Assembly: GCF_009791395.1 (NCBI RefSeq) | Contig: NZ_WSZK01000007.1 | Coordinates: 62,001 to 126,000 of the forward strand | Source: Halomarina oriensis | GTDB lineage: Archaea; Halobacteriota; Halobacteria; Halobacteriales; Haloarculaceae | Length of the DNA: 64,000 bases | Direction: 5' to 3' | Shown: positions 54,230-62,305 of the stretch, one piece after another | Numbering within the stretch: position 1 is the first letter of the stretch | Layout: each line of letters opens with the position of its first letter | Program-made: the position numbers and the translations under genes | Notes under the pieces: model-generated | Database searches by the model: none | What the model was told of the DNA's origin: nothing | The model's input: only the letters and a program-made list of their open reading frames with translations

Positions 54230-55327
54230 TCAGCCGTCGCTCGGTTCGGGCGTCAACTCGCCGTCGTCGACCAGCGACTCGAACGGGTTGTCGTCGACGT
54301 CGAGCGGCAGTTCCACCCGGCCACGGCGTCTGACCGACTCGTAGCCACCGAAGATTATCTCGGCCGTGTTCAGCCCGATGCGACCGGCCAGCGGCGATTC
54401 GGCGCCGCTTTCGAGTGACTCGACGACGCTCGCGACCGAACGGTCCTGCAGTACGGACCCGTAGCGCCCCTCGTCGGCGGGCGTCCCGTGCATGGTCTCG
54501 CCACCGACGTCGACGGCCTCCCGAGTCCCGCCACGGTCGAGTTCGAGCATCGGGCCGTCGTGGACGTCGATACGAATCGTCCCGTCGGTCCCCTCCAGGG
54601 CGAGTGCGGCCCCGACGAGCGACGACCCCTCGCCGGTCGAGAGGACGCCGTGGACGCCGTTCTCGTAGCGCCACTGCGCCCACATCTGGTTCTCCTGGTG
54701 GGCACCGAATCGGACGTCCTCCTCGCGGTAGTCCAGTTGGGCGATGACCCACTCCGCCGACCGCTCGTCGTTGAACATGCCGGCGAGGTCGACGGTGTGT
54801 GCGCCGGTGTCGTAGAAATCTCCCCACCCGATTTCGACGCGACGGAGCGCCCCGACGTCGCCGTCGTCGAGGAGACGCTTGGCCTCGGTGAACACCCGTC
54901 CGAACCGGCGTTGGCGGTTGAACGTCAGTTGGACGCCCCGCCGCCAGCAGGTCTGGACCATCCGCTGGGCGCTCGCCCACGTGTCGGCCATCGGCTTCTC
55001 GCAGTGAATCGCCTCGACGACGCCGCTGGTCGCACAGCCGACGACGATGGGTTCGTGAATCGCCGGCGGGACACAGACCGAGACGACGTCGGGTTCGACC
55101 GCCGCGAGCAACTCCCGGTAGTCCTCGAAGACACGGTCGGCCGCGAGGTCGAAGTGGTCGGCGAACGCTCGCCCGTTCTCGGGGACGACGTCCGCACACG
55201 CGACGAGGCGGCAGTGCTCGTCGTTGCGGTACGCTTCCGCGTGGCGATACCCCATGGCGAACCCCTCAACCGTGGGGTTCGCCGGGTCCGGTCCCGTGCC
55301 GATGACTGCGACGGTGTACTCACTCAT
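54230..55327 (-). CDS. Gfo/Idh/MocA-family oxidoreductase
   Basis: A 365-residue protein: VAVIGTGPDP Rossmann start, then GYRHAEAYRND, HCEKPMADTW (EKP motif) and QLTFNRQRRFG, with the family His/Asp region GDFYDTGAHTVDLAGMF. It acts on a sugar or cyclitol with NAD(P). First gene of the likely operon with the epimerase and the IolE-like protein. I chose the ATG at 55327 (MSEYTVAVIG); the frame extends 22 codons further. It marks the right edge of the sugar locus. Confidence 0.88.
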   Translation of the reverse strand: MSEYTVAVIGTGPDPANPTVEGFAMGYRHAEAYRNDEHCRLVACADVVPENGRAFADHFDLAADRVFEDYRELLAAVEPDVVSVCVPPAIHEPIVVGCATSGVVEAIHCEKPMADTWASAQRMVQTCWRRGVQLTFNRQRRFGRVFTEAKRLLDDGDVGALRRVEIGWGDFYDTGAHTVDLAGMFNDERSAEWVIAQLDYREEDVRFGAHQENQMWAQWRYENGVHGVLSTGEGSSLVGAALALEGTDGTIRIDVHDGPMLELDRGGTREAVDVGGETMHGTPADEGRYGSVLQDRSVASVVESLESGAESPLAGRIGLNTAEIIFGGYESVRRRGRVELPLDVDDNPFESLVDDGELTPEPSDG

Positions 55328-55574
55328 CCGTTGCGCGAAAGGTCGGACCACCAGTACCATAGCGGTTGTGACCCCGACCGACCTCAGGACCACCGCTCGA
55401 CCCGTCCGGCGTGGTAGTTACGACGAGACGGACGGACCGGTACTCCGGAGAACGGTCCGAACCAACGGGCGGTGTCCCGTCCCACGGGTCGCGTGAGGGG
55501 CGTCTCACACTGGGGCGAACCTCCTCGGTGACGTCGCGTGTGGTGTCGACACGTACCAAGAAGTTAAGTCACAC

Positions 55575-55676
55575 CCGCCTGAAGAGGCGGACAGCGTGCA
55601 GGCTGCGTCTCGCCTTTCAGGTGAACCCACATCGCCATCGGGTACGAGCGCAAACCCCTTGTGAGCCTGCACGCTG
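55575..55676. repeat. Hairpin plus 13-bp perfect inverted repeat, possible structured RNA or element end
   Basis: CCGCCT/AGGCGG arms with a GAAG loop (55575-55590) are directly followed by CAGCGTGCAGGCT at 55592-55604. This sequence is exactly reverse-complemented at 55664-55676, with 59 bases between. The outer repeat could fold as a long stem. The small CTTCAG-loop hairpin (minus strand) resembles those at ends of haloarchaeal IS200/IS605 elements. Confidence 0.5.
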
Positions 55677-55915
55677 AACCCGCCGACCGTCGTCGCGGCA
55701 CGCCGTACGGCAGTAGAAACTGCACCGGTGGTACCGTTCGTCCCGGGGGTGTGGTAGAGCAACTGACTCTGGTCGTTCGAGATGGAGTAGAGAACTACCC
55801 TGCGGTGAGACCGAGCCAGAGATTCCAGAGATCCCTGTCTGTCATCTCACGATGTGCTTCAGTCGACAGTATCGGGGTGGATGGGCAACTGTCCGAATAC
55901 ACGTTTGAAAAAACG

Positions 55916-55929
55916 ATAGATTAATCTAT
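55916..55929. promoter_or_regulatory. Palindromic operator, probably for the TetR regulator
   Basis: ATAGATTAATCTAT is a perfect 14-base palindrome, with a third half-site ATAGATT at 55932-55938. It overlaps the TATA region 35-48 bases before the first gene of the exporter operon. That operon ends in a TetR-family gene, the usual arrangement for autoregulation. Confidence 0.65.
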
Positions 55930-55963
55930 TCATAGATTCAAGTGGAGGTCGAGAGTGTTCTGA

Positions 55964-57001
55964 ATGAACGTCATCGAAACCACGGGACTGACGAAGTACT
56001 ACGGGGAGGTACGAGGCGTCGAGGACCTATCGCTTTCCGTCGGGAAGGGCGAGGTGTTCGGCTTTCTCGGCCCGAACGGGGCGGGGAAGACGACCACGAT
56101 TCGTACCCTGATGGGGTTCCAGTCGCCCACCGAGGGGACCGCAACGGTCCTCGGCGCGGACATCACGGACGCCGCCGCGCTCCGGGACGCACGAGGGCGT
56201 ATCGGCTACCTGCCGAGCGAACCGGGGTTCGACGAGAACGTCACCGGTCGGCGGCTCTTGGAGTACCACGGCTCGCTCCGTGGTGACGTCCGCAGCGAGG
56301 AGCTACTGGAGCTGTTCGACCCGCCGCTCGACCGGAAGGTCGGCCAGTACTCCCGCGGGAACAAGCAGATGCTGGCCATCGTCATGGCGTTCATGCACGA
56401 CCCGGACCTCGTCGTCATGGACGAACCGACCTCGGGACTCGACCCTCTGAAACAGGACCAGTTCCTGGAGTTCATCCGCGCCGAGCAGGAGCGCGGGAAG
56501 ACCTTTTTCTTCTCCTCGCACATCCTCAGCGAGGTCCGGAAGGTGTGTGACCGCATCGGCATCATCCGCAACGGTCATCTCGTCGAACTGGAGAACGTCG
56601 AGTCGCTGCTCGACCGCACCGGCAAGGTCGTCCGAGCCAACGTCGGCGGAGCCGTGACCGCCGAAGAGTTCGCCATCGAAGGTGCACACGACGTCACCGT
56701 CAGCGGTGAGTCCGCCGAGGGGGCCGCCCCTGTCACCACCGAATCAGATGGTGGTGGTGAGGACAGTACGACCGTCTCGTTCACCTACACGGGACCGTAC
56801 CAGCCGCTGCTCCGCCACCTGCTGAACTACGACCTGCTCGAGCTCGCCATCGAGGAAGCGCCGCTCGAAGACATCTTCATGCGCTTCTACGGCGACCACG
56901 ACGCCGAGGCGGTGGTCGAACGCGTCGAGAACGGCCGAACCGATGGACACGACGGCCACGAAGAGACCGACAGCCGCAACGCCGAGGCCGCCGATGTTTG
57001 A
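55964..57001 (+). CDS. ABC exporter ATPase
   Basis: A 345-residue protein. ABC domain: Walker A GPNGAGKT (36-43), signature YSRGNKQ (relaxed form of LSGGQ) and Walker B LVVMDEPTSGLD; H-loop in SSHILSEV. After residue 230 an acidic tail with a C-terminal strand/helix domain (FTYTGPYQPLLRHLLNYDLLELAIEEAPLEDIF is typical, read in parts) is as in multidrug/lantibiotic-type ABC-2 ATPases. Works with the two permeases downstream. First gene of a four-gene operon; its stop overlaps the next start. Confidence 0.93.
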   Translation: MNVIETTGLTKYYGEVRGVEDLSLSVGKGEVFGFLGPNGAGKTTTIRTLMGFQSPTEGTATVLGADITDAAALRDARGRIGYLPSEPGFDENVTGRRLLEYHGSLRGDVRSEELLELFDPPLDRKVGQYSRGNKQMLAIVMAFMHDPDLVVMDEPTSGLDPLKQDQFLEFIRAEQERGKTFFFSSHILSEVRKVCDRIGIIRNGHLVELENVESLLDRTGKVVRANVGGAVTAEEFAIEGAHDVTVSGESAEGAAPVTTESDGGGEDSTTVSFTYTGPYQPLLRHLLNYDLLELAIEEAPLEDIFMRFYGDHDAEAVVERVENGRTDGHDGHEETDSRNAEAADV

Positions 57002-57782
57002 GACCGCTCGGTTCGAGTCCAGACAGCGACTCACCGGCTCGACCGTCGTCGCGCTCGGTCTGTCGGCGTTCGCCGCGATGATGGTCCTCATCGCCCCCGG
57101 CCTCCTCGACGAGTTCGACGTCGAGGCACTCACCGAGACGTTCCCGCCAGCGCTCGTCGAGGCGATGCAGCTCGACGTCATCGGGACCATCGAGGGGTTC
57201 ATCGCGCTCGAACTGTACTGGTTCGGCTGGCTGCTCCTGCTGGCCATCTACGTCGCCTACAGCGCCGCGAGCGCCATCGCCGGTGACGTCGACGACGGCA
57301 CGATGGACACGCTGCTCGCCGCGCCCGTCTCGCGCTGGCAGGTGCTCGGCGAGAAGTTCCTCTCGCTGCTCACGCCCATCCTCGTCGTCAACGTCGTCGT
57401 CCTCGTGGTCGTCTACGCGGGCACGCAGTTCGTCGACGAACCCATCGCGGCCGCCGACCTCGTCGCGGTCCACGCGCTGTCTATCCCGTACCTCCTCCTG
57501 TGGGGAGCGTTCGGGATGCTCGCCTCGGTGCTCGCCCCGCGACGCGTCGTCGCCGAGGGCGTCGCCGCCGGGGCAGTCGTCGCGACGTTCCTCGTCGAGA
57601 CGGTCGCCGACGGCACCGACCTCGACTGGCTCGGCGTCGTCTCGCCGACGCGCTACTACGACCCGGTGACCATCCTCACCGCCAGCGAGTACGACTACAC
57701 TGGCGCGGCCACCCTGCTCGTCGCCGCCGCCGTCCTGCTGCTCGCGAGCGCTGTGCTGTTCGCACGGAGGGACGTCCGATGA
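56994..57782 (+). CDS. ABC-2 type permease 1
   Basis: A 262-residue membrane protein with six helices and the ABC-2 pattern (ARFESRQRLTGS start; DVDDGTMDTLLAAPVSRWQVLGEK loop, read in parts). I chose the ATG at 56994 within the end of the ATPase gene (8-base overlap). It is similar along its length to the next gene (both share TMDTLLAAP-SR, ALSIPYLLLW and the F/L-W-L-G-VSP-RY motif), so the pair arose by duplication and likely forms a heterodimeric channel. Confidence 0.88.
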   Translation: MFETARFESRQRLTGSTVVALGLSAFAAMMVLIAPGLLDEFDVEALTETFPPALVEAMQLDVIGTIEGFIALELYWFGWLLLLAIYVAYSAASAIAGDVDDGTMDTLLAAPVSRWQVLGEKFLSLLTPILVVNVVVLVVVYAGTQFVDEPIAAADLVAVHALSIPYLLLWGAFGMLASVLAPRRVVAEGVAAGAVVATFLVETVADGTDLDWLGVVSPTRYYDPVTILTASEYDYTGAATLLVAAAVLLLASAVLFARRDVR

Positions 57783-58621
57783 GCACGGAGGCCGGAACCG
57801 AGACCGTCGGTCGACAGGACCGACACACCGGGTCGATGCTCGACGTCGCCCGGTTCGAGGGCGAGCGACGGCTCCCGATGACGGGCGTTCTCGCCGTCGT
57901 CTTCGCGCTGTTCGGCGCGATGTTCGTCGCGCTCGCCCCCGACATCGTCTCGACGGGCGCGTACGACGACATCATCGAGGCGATGCCCCCGGCGATGGTC
58001 GCGCTGGTCGGCTTCGAGAACTTCAGCTCCATCGCGGGCGTCATCAGCGGCGAGTTCTACACCTTCACGTGGGTCGTCGGTCTCGGCGCGTACCTCGCGT
58101 ACAGCGCCGCCGGGAGCGTCGCGGGTGACCTTCGAAACGACCGCATGGACACCTTGCTGGCCGCGCCTCTCTCCCGGACGAACGTCCTGCTCGGGAAGTA
58201 TCTCGGCCTGCTCGTCCCCATCGTCGTCCTGAACGTCGTGATTCCGCTCGTCATCTACGCCGGGTCCGTCCTCGTCGACGACCCAATCGCGCTCGCCGAC
58301 CTCGCGGCGCTCCACGCGCTGTCGATACCGTACCTCCTCCTGTGGGCGGCGTTCGGCCTCCTGCTGGGCGTCGTCGTCCGCCGCGGACGAACCGCCGGAC
58401 GCGCCGCACTCGGCGTCGTGCTCGCGATGTGGCTGCTCGAATCGTTCGTCACCAGCACGGACTTCGAGTGGCTGGGCGCGGTGTCCCCGATGCGCTACTT
58501 CGACCCGGCAGCAATTCTCGTCAACGGCGAGTACGGTCTCGAAGGCGCTGCGCTCCTGCTCGGCGTCGCCGTCGTGTTCGTCGCCCTGAGTCGCACCGTG
58601 TTCGTCCGGAGCGACTTATGA
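57779..58621 (+). CDS. ABC-2 type permease 2
   Basis: A 280-residue membrane protein paralogous to the previous permease, with an extra charged N-terminal tail (STEAGTETVGRQDRHTGS) before the shared DVARFEGERRLP start and six helices. RMDTLLAAPLSRTNVLLGKY is the cytoplasmic coupling loop. It starts by a four-base ATGA overlap with the upstream stop. Substrate of the exporter unknown; a lipid or drug is typical for the family. Confidence 0.88.
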   Translation: MSTEAGTETVGRQDRHTGSMLDVARFEGERRLPMTGVLAVVFALFGAMFVALAPDIVSTGAYDDIIEAMPPAMVALVGFENFSSIAGVISGEFYTFTWVVGLGAYLAYSAAGSVAGDLRNDRMDTLLAAPLSRTNVLLGKYLGLLVPIVVLNVVIPLVIYAGSVLVDDPIALADLAALHALSIPYLLLWAAFGLLLGVVVRRGRTAGRAALGVVLAMWLLESFVTSTDFEWLGAVSPMRYFDPAAILVNGEYGLEGAALLLGVAVVFVALSRTVFVRSDL

Positions 58622-58710
58622 ACCGAGCCGTTCTCGATGGGCGGTGGTCCGATTACGTCGCTCGTGGCGAACCGATAGCACGAGGGTCCGTCGACCCGAA
58701 GGTGGGCTGA
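58618..58710 (+). CDS. Possible 30-residue leader-like ORF
   Basis: Starts by ATGA overlap with the end of permease 2 and ends TGA directly before the ATG of the TetR gene, so it fills the gap exactly. The peptide MNRAVLDGRWSDYVARGEPI and ten more residues has no known motif. It may be translated to couple permease 2 to TetR synthesis, or be chance. Confidence 0.3.
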   Translation: MNRAVLDGRWSDYVARGEPIARGSVDPKVG

Positions 58711-59304
58711 ATGCGGAGTTTCAGCGAATCGGAGCGGTCGCGCATCCACCGACAGATTCGGGAGACGGGCCGGAAGCTGTTCGCGCGCTACGGGCTTCGG
58801 AAGACGACCATCTCGGAACTCACGACCCCCGCCGGCATCGCCGCGAGCACGTTCTACCAGTTCTACGACTCGAAGGAGGAACTCTACCTCGAACTGCTCG
58901 AAGCGGAGGGTGAGGAGATAGCCGAACGCCTGTTGGCCGAGTCGTTCGAACGGTACGACGACCCCGAGCGGGCCATCGAAGCGTTCCTCCTCGCCGTGAT
59001 GGAGGAGATCGAGACGAACCCGTTGGTCCACCAGCTCATGGTCGGGGACGACTTCGAACACCTCCGCGCGGAGTTCTCCGAGGAGGAGTGGGCCACCGAG
59101 CAGAACCGGGACATCGAGTACTACCTGCCGTACGTCGAGGCGTGGTTCGAGGCCGGTCGAATCGAGGGACCGTCACCCGAGGTGGTCGCACACGCGGTTC
59201 GGTCCCTGGCGTTCCTCACGCTCCACGAAGAGGACATCCCGATGTATCACGACGTCAAAGAAACGCTCGTCTCGGCCGTCGCGCGAGGGTTGGTGGCCGA
59301 CTGA
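58711..59304 (+). CDS. TetR/AcrR-family regulator
   Basis: A 197-residue protein. The N-terminal TetR helix-turn-helix runs from about residue 12 to 57 (GRKLFARYGLRKTTISEL, then AGIAASTFYQFYDSKEELYL), and an all-helical ligand domain follows. It is the last gene of the exporter operon and probably represses it through the palindrome at 55916, released by the exported compound. That link is inferred from arrangement. Confidence 0.92.
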   Translation: MRSFSESERSRIHRQIRETGRKLFARYGLRKTTISELTTPAGIAASTFYQFYDSKEELYLELLEAEGEEIAERLLAESFERYDDPERAIEAFLLAVMEEIETNPLVHQLMVGDDFEHLRAEFSEEEWATEQNRDIEYYLPYVEAWFEAGRIEGPSPEVVAHAVRSLAFLTLHEEDIPMYHDVKETLVSAVARGLVAD

Positions 59305-59571
59305 TATCCTCTGCCCGGTCACCGATGTCGGCCACACGACGACGTCGAACTGGCCTCGGCAGAGCGACGTGGCCGCCAAGCGTGGAACCTCCGCGTACCG
59401 AGGCTCCGTGCCGCGGCCATTCCACCGTGAACAAACGACAACTTCCGATGAAGCACTCCGAACGGTGTAGCGGCACCTGTCTGTGTGGACTGGAGCGTTC
59501 CGGGGGCAGAAGCACGAGCAGTAGGTCGACCAACCCGACCGAGAGAGACTAGAGAAACGATAGAACGACCG

Positions 59572-62289
59572 ATGACACGACCTACGACACCGTACGTTGC
59601 ACCACTCGACACCGTCGGAACAGACGACGTCGCCACGGCTGGCGGAAAAGGAACGAACCTCGGCGAACTCGTCCGAGCGGGCCTTCCCGTTCCATCGGGA
59701 TTCGTCGTCACGACCACCGCCTACGAGGCGTTCGTCGATACCCAAGCGATTCACGAGGCGATCGACCGTCTCGATTCTCTCGAGGGAACGAACACCGAGG
59801 CACTGACCGATGTCGCCAGCGAACTCCGCTCGTTGCTGAGAGAGCGGGCGTTCGCGACGGACGTCGAAGAGGCGGTCGACGAAGCACTCGAAATCGCCGG
59901 TCGGACAGCGGGCGGTACCTACGCGGTTCGTTCGTCGGCGACGGCGGAGGACCTCCCGAGCGCGTCGTTCGCAGGCCAGCACGACTCGTCTCTCGGCGTG
60001 GCTCCCGAAGACGTTCTCGGGCGCGTTCGGGACTGTATGGTGAGCCTGTTCACCGACCGGGCGGTCGCGTACCGCGTGCGTACCGGTATCTCACACGCCG
60101 ATGTTTCGATGGCAGTCGTCGTCCAGGAGATGGTCGACGCCGACGCGGCGGGCGTACTGTTTACCGCGGACCCCGACAGCGGGAATCGAACGGTTGCGAC
60201 GGTGGACGCGAGCTTCGGGCTTGGCGAGGCGGTCGTCGCGAGCGAGGTCACCCCGGATCACGCCCGAGTAGACAAGCGTACCGGAGAAATCATCGACTAC
60301 GCAGTCGGCGAGAAGGAGTTCGCGACCCGCCCGAGCCGAGGAGGCACGAGCGACACCGAACGAGTCGAACTGTCCGCGGAGCAGCGAAGGGGACGAGTGC
60401 TCTCGGAGTCACAGCTTCGGACGCTCGTCGACCTCGGCAGCCGTATCGAGGCGCTGTTCGACGCCCCACAGGACATCGAGTGGGCAGTTTCGGACGGTGG
60501 GTTCCAGATAGTGCAGTCCCGGCCCATCACCTCGCTGTTCCCGTTACCCGACCCGATGCCGGCGGACGACCGCCTGCACGTCTATCTGAGTCTGGGTCAC
60601 ATGCAGGCGATGTCCGAAGCGATGCCGCCGCTGGTGCAGGACTTCTGGAAGACCTGGATGAGCGGCGTCATCTCGCAGTTCGGCTTCGGCCCGTTCTGGC
60701 CGACACCGGTGGTGACCGCCGGCAGCCGGATCTACATCGACCTCACCCCCGCACTCCGGGTCGAGCGGCTGCGCGACCCCCTGCTCGGAGTAATCGGTGC
60801 GGTGAGCGAACCGGCGGCGACGGGACTGCGCGAGTTGATCGACCGCCGCCCCGAGGCGTTCGAGCGCGAGGGACTCTCGCTTTCCTCGCTACCGGTGGTC
60901 GCCGGCACGACGCGACGGGTCGGCGGCCTCGCGGTTGCGGTCGCCCCGGCGTTCGCCGCCGGAGCACTCGACGCGTTCCAGGGGCCGCCGACGGTCGAGG
61001 ACTTAGACGAGACGTGGGGTGCCTTCGCGGAGTCGTTCGTCCCGGACGGAGTGACGGCGGCGAACTCGCCCGGGGAGCGCGCTCGGGCGGTGTTCACGTT
61101 CGGGGACATCGAGTCGTTCATGGTCGCAGCGTATCCGAGGGCCATGCCGCTGTACCTCGCCTTCGGTATCGACACCTGGATGAACCGGGCGTTCACCGAC
61201 GCCCCCGAGACGGTGAACAAGGTGGGGAGGGGCTTCGAGCGCGACGTCGTGACCCGAATCAACCTCGGGTTAGGCGACATCGCGGACGTCGCCCGCGAAC
61301 ACCCTGCCGTCGCCGAATCCCTACAGAACGGGGCCTCGCTCGAAGCGATCGCCGCCGTCGAGGGGGGCGAGGAGTTCGAAGCGGCCTTCGAGGCCTTCTT
61401 GGAGGACTTCGGCCACCGGGCGACGAGCGAACTCGACCTGAGCCGACCGCGCTGGCGCGAAGACCCGGCGACACTGCTCGGCACGGTCCGGGCGAATCTG
61501 GCGAACGAGGACGCTGGCGAGCACCGCGAGCGAGTACGCGAGCTAGCCGTCGAGGCGGAACGTGCCGCCGACGAACTCGAAGCACGGGCTGATCACGGAC
61601 TCCTCGGGCCGGTCAGGAGACGTGTCGCTCGAAAACTCGTCGAGACCTACCGGAACACAATCTACAGCCGCGAGTACCCCAAACACTACGCCGCAGAGGG
61701 CTTCGCCATCTGGCGCGAGGCCCTGCTCGACAGCGGCCGTCACCTCGCGAGCGAGGGCGTTCTGGACCGTCCCGAGGACGTCTGGTTCCTGCGCAAGGAG
61801 GAACTGTTCGCCGCGCTCGACGGCGACCCCATCGAGGCCGATATCGAGGCTCGGCGGCGGGAGGTCGCCTTCTACGACACGCTCGACGAACCGCCGCTGC
61901 TCACGAGCGAGGGTGAGACGCCCCGTGGAGCGATCGATCGGACGGACGTTCCCGATGGAGCGCTTCTCGGCACCGGCGTTTCGACGGGCGTTGTCGAAGG
62001 GCCCGCGAGAGTGGTGCACGACCCGACCGAAGCGACCGTCGAGGGCGGCGAGATTCTCGTCGCGCCCTCGGCCGACCCGGGGTGGACGCCGTTGTTCCTC
62101 AACGCCGCAGGAATGGTCGTCGAGGTCGGCGGCCGCGTCAGCCACGGTGCGCTCGTCGCCAGGGAGTACGGCCTGCCAGCCGTGGTCTCCGTCCCGAACG
62201 CGACCGAGAAAATCAAAACCGGCCAGCGGATTCGGATCGACGGTTCGCGGGGCATCGTCGAGATACTCGACGACGAACGTGACGACTGA
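59572..62289 (+). CDS. PEP-synthase-like phosphotransferase (rifampicin phosphotransferase type)
   Basis: A 905-residue protein of three parts. An ATP-grasp domain (about 20-330) starts ATAGGKGTNLGELVRAGLPV and carries YAVRSSATAEDLPSASFAGQ. A long helical middle region (about 350-790) is not found in true PEP synthase. A C-terminal swivelling phosphohistidine domain has the catalytic His858 in GGRVSHGALVAREYGLP. This order matches rifampicin phosphotransferases, where ATP's beta-phosphate passes via His to a bound molecule. Archaeal RNA polymerase is not a rifampicin target, so the natural substrate is likely something else. Starts at the ATG at 59572. Confidence 0.85.
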   Translation: MTRPTTPYVAPLDTVGTDDVATAGGKGTNLGELVRAGLPVPSGFVVTTTAYEAFVDTQAIHEAIDRLDSLEGTNTEALTDVASELRSLLRERAFATDVEEAVDEALEIAGRTAGGTYAVRSSATAEDLPSASFAGQHDSSLGVAPEDVLGRVRDCMVSLFTDRAVAYRVRTGISHADVSMAVVVQEMVDADAAGVLFTADPDSGNRTVATVDASFGLGEAVVASEVTPDHARVDKRTGEIIDYAVGEKEFATRPSRGGTSDTERVELSAEQRRGRVLSESQLRTLVDLGSRIEALFDAPQDIEWAVSDGGFQIVQSRPITSLFPLPDPMPADDRLHVYLSLGHMQAMSEAMPPLVQDFWKTWMSGVISQFGFGPFWPTPVVTAGSRIYIDLTPALRVERLRDPLLGVIGAVSEPAATGLRELIDRRPEAFEREGLSLSSLPVVAGTTRRVGGLAVAVAPAFAAGALDAFQGPPTVEDLDETWGAFAESFVPDGVTAANSPGERARAVFTFGDIESFMVAAYPRAMPLYLAFGIDTWMNRAFTDAPETVNKVGRGFERDVVTRINLGLGDIADVAREHPAVAESLQNGASLEAIAAVEGGEEFEAAFEAFLEDFGHRATSELDLSRPRWREDPATLLGTVRANLANEDAGEHRERVRELAVEAERAADELEARADHGLLGPVRRRVARKLVETYRNTIYSREYPKHYAAEGFAIWREALLDSGRHLASEGVLDRPEDVWFLRKEELFAALDGDPIEADIEARRREVAFYDTLDEPPLLTSEGETPRGAIDRTDVPDGALLGTGVSTGVVEGPARVVHDPTEATVEGGEILVAPSADPGWTPLFLNAAGMVVEVGGRVSHGALVAREYGLPAVVSVPNATEKIKTGQRIRIDGSRGIVEILDDERDD

Positions 62290-62305
62290 CGACACCGCCA
62301 CATTC

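Larger units (their letters stand above)
55328..55963. other. Intergenic region with hairpins and an operator, no gene
   Basis: No convincing protein is found on either strand. The left part carries the promoter of the minus-strand Gfo/Idh gene. The middle (55575-55676) holds a hairpin and long inverted repeats. The right end (about 55905-55940) is strongly AT-rich and holds the promoter and operator of the exporter operon. A frame on the plus strand ends RRTAVETAPVVPFVPGVW, faintly like the tail of a TnpB protein, so decayed IS200/IS605 sequence is possible. Confidence 0.5.

Noticed and set aside
59173-59982. Minus-strand frame between TetR and the Rph-like gene
   Set aside because: Overlaps both real genes antisense and has low-complexity Cys/Arg composition; no family match.
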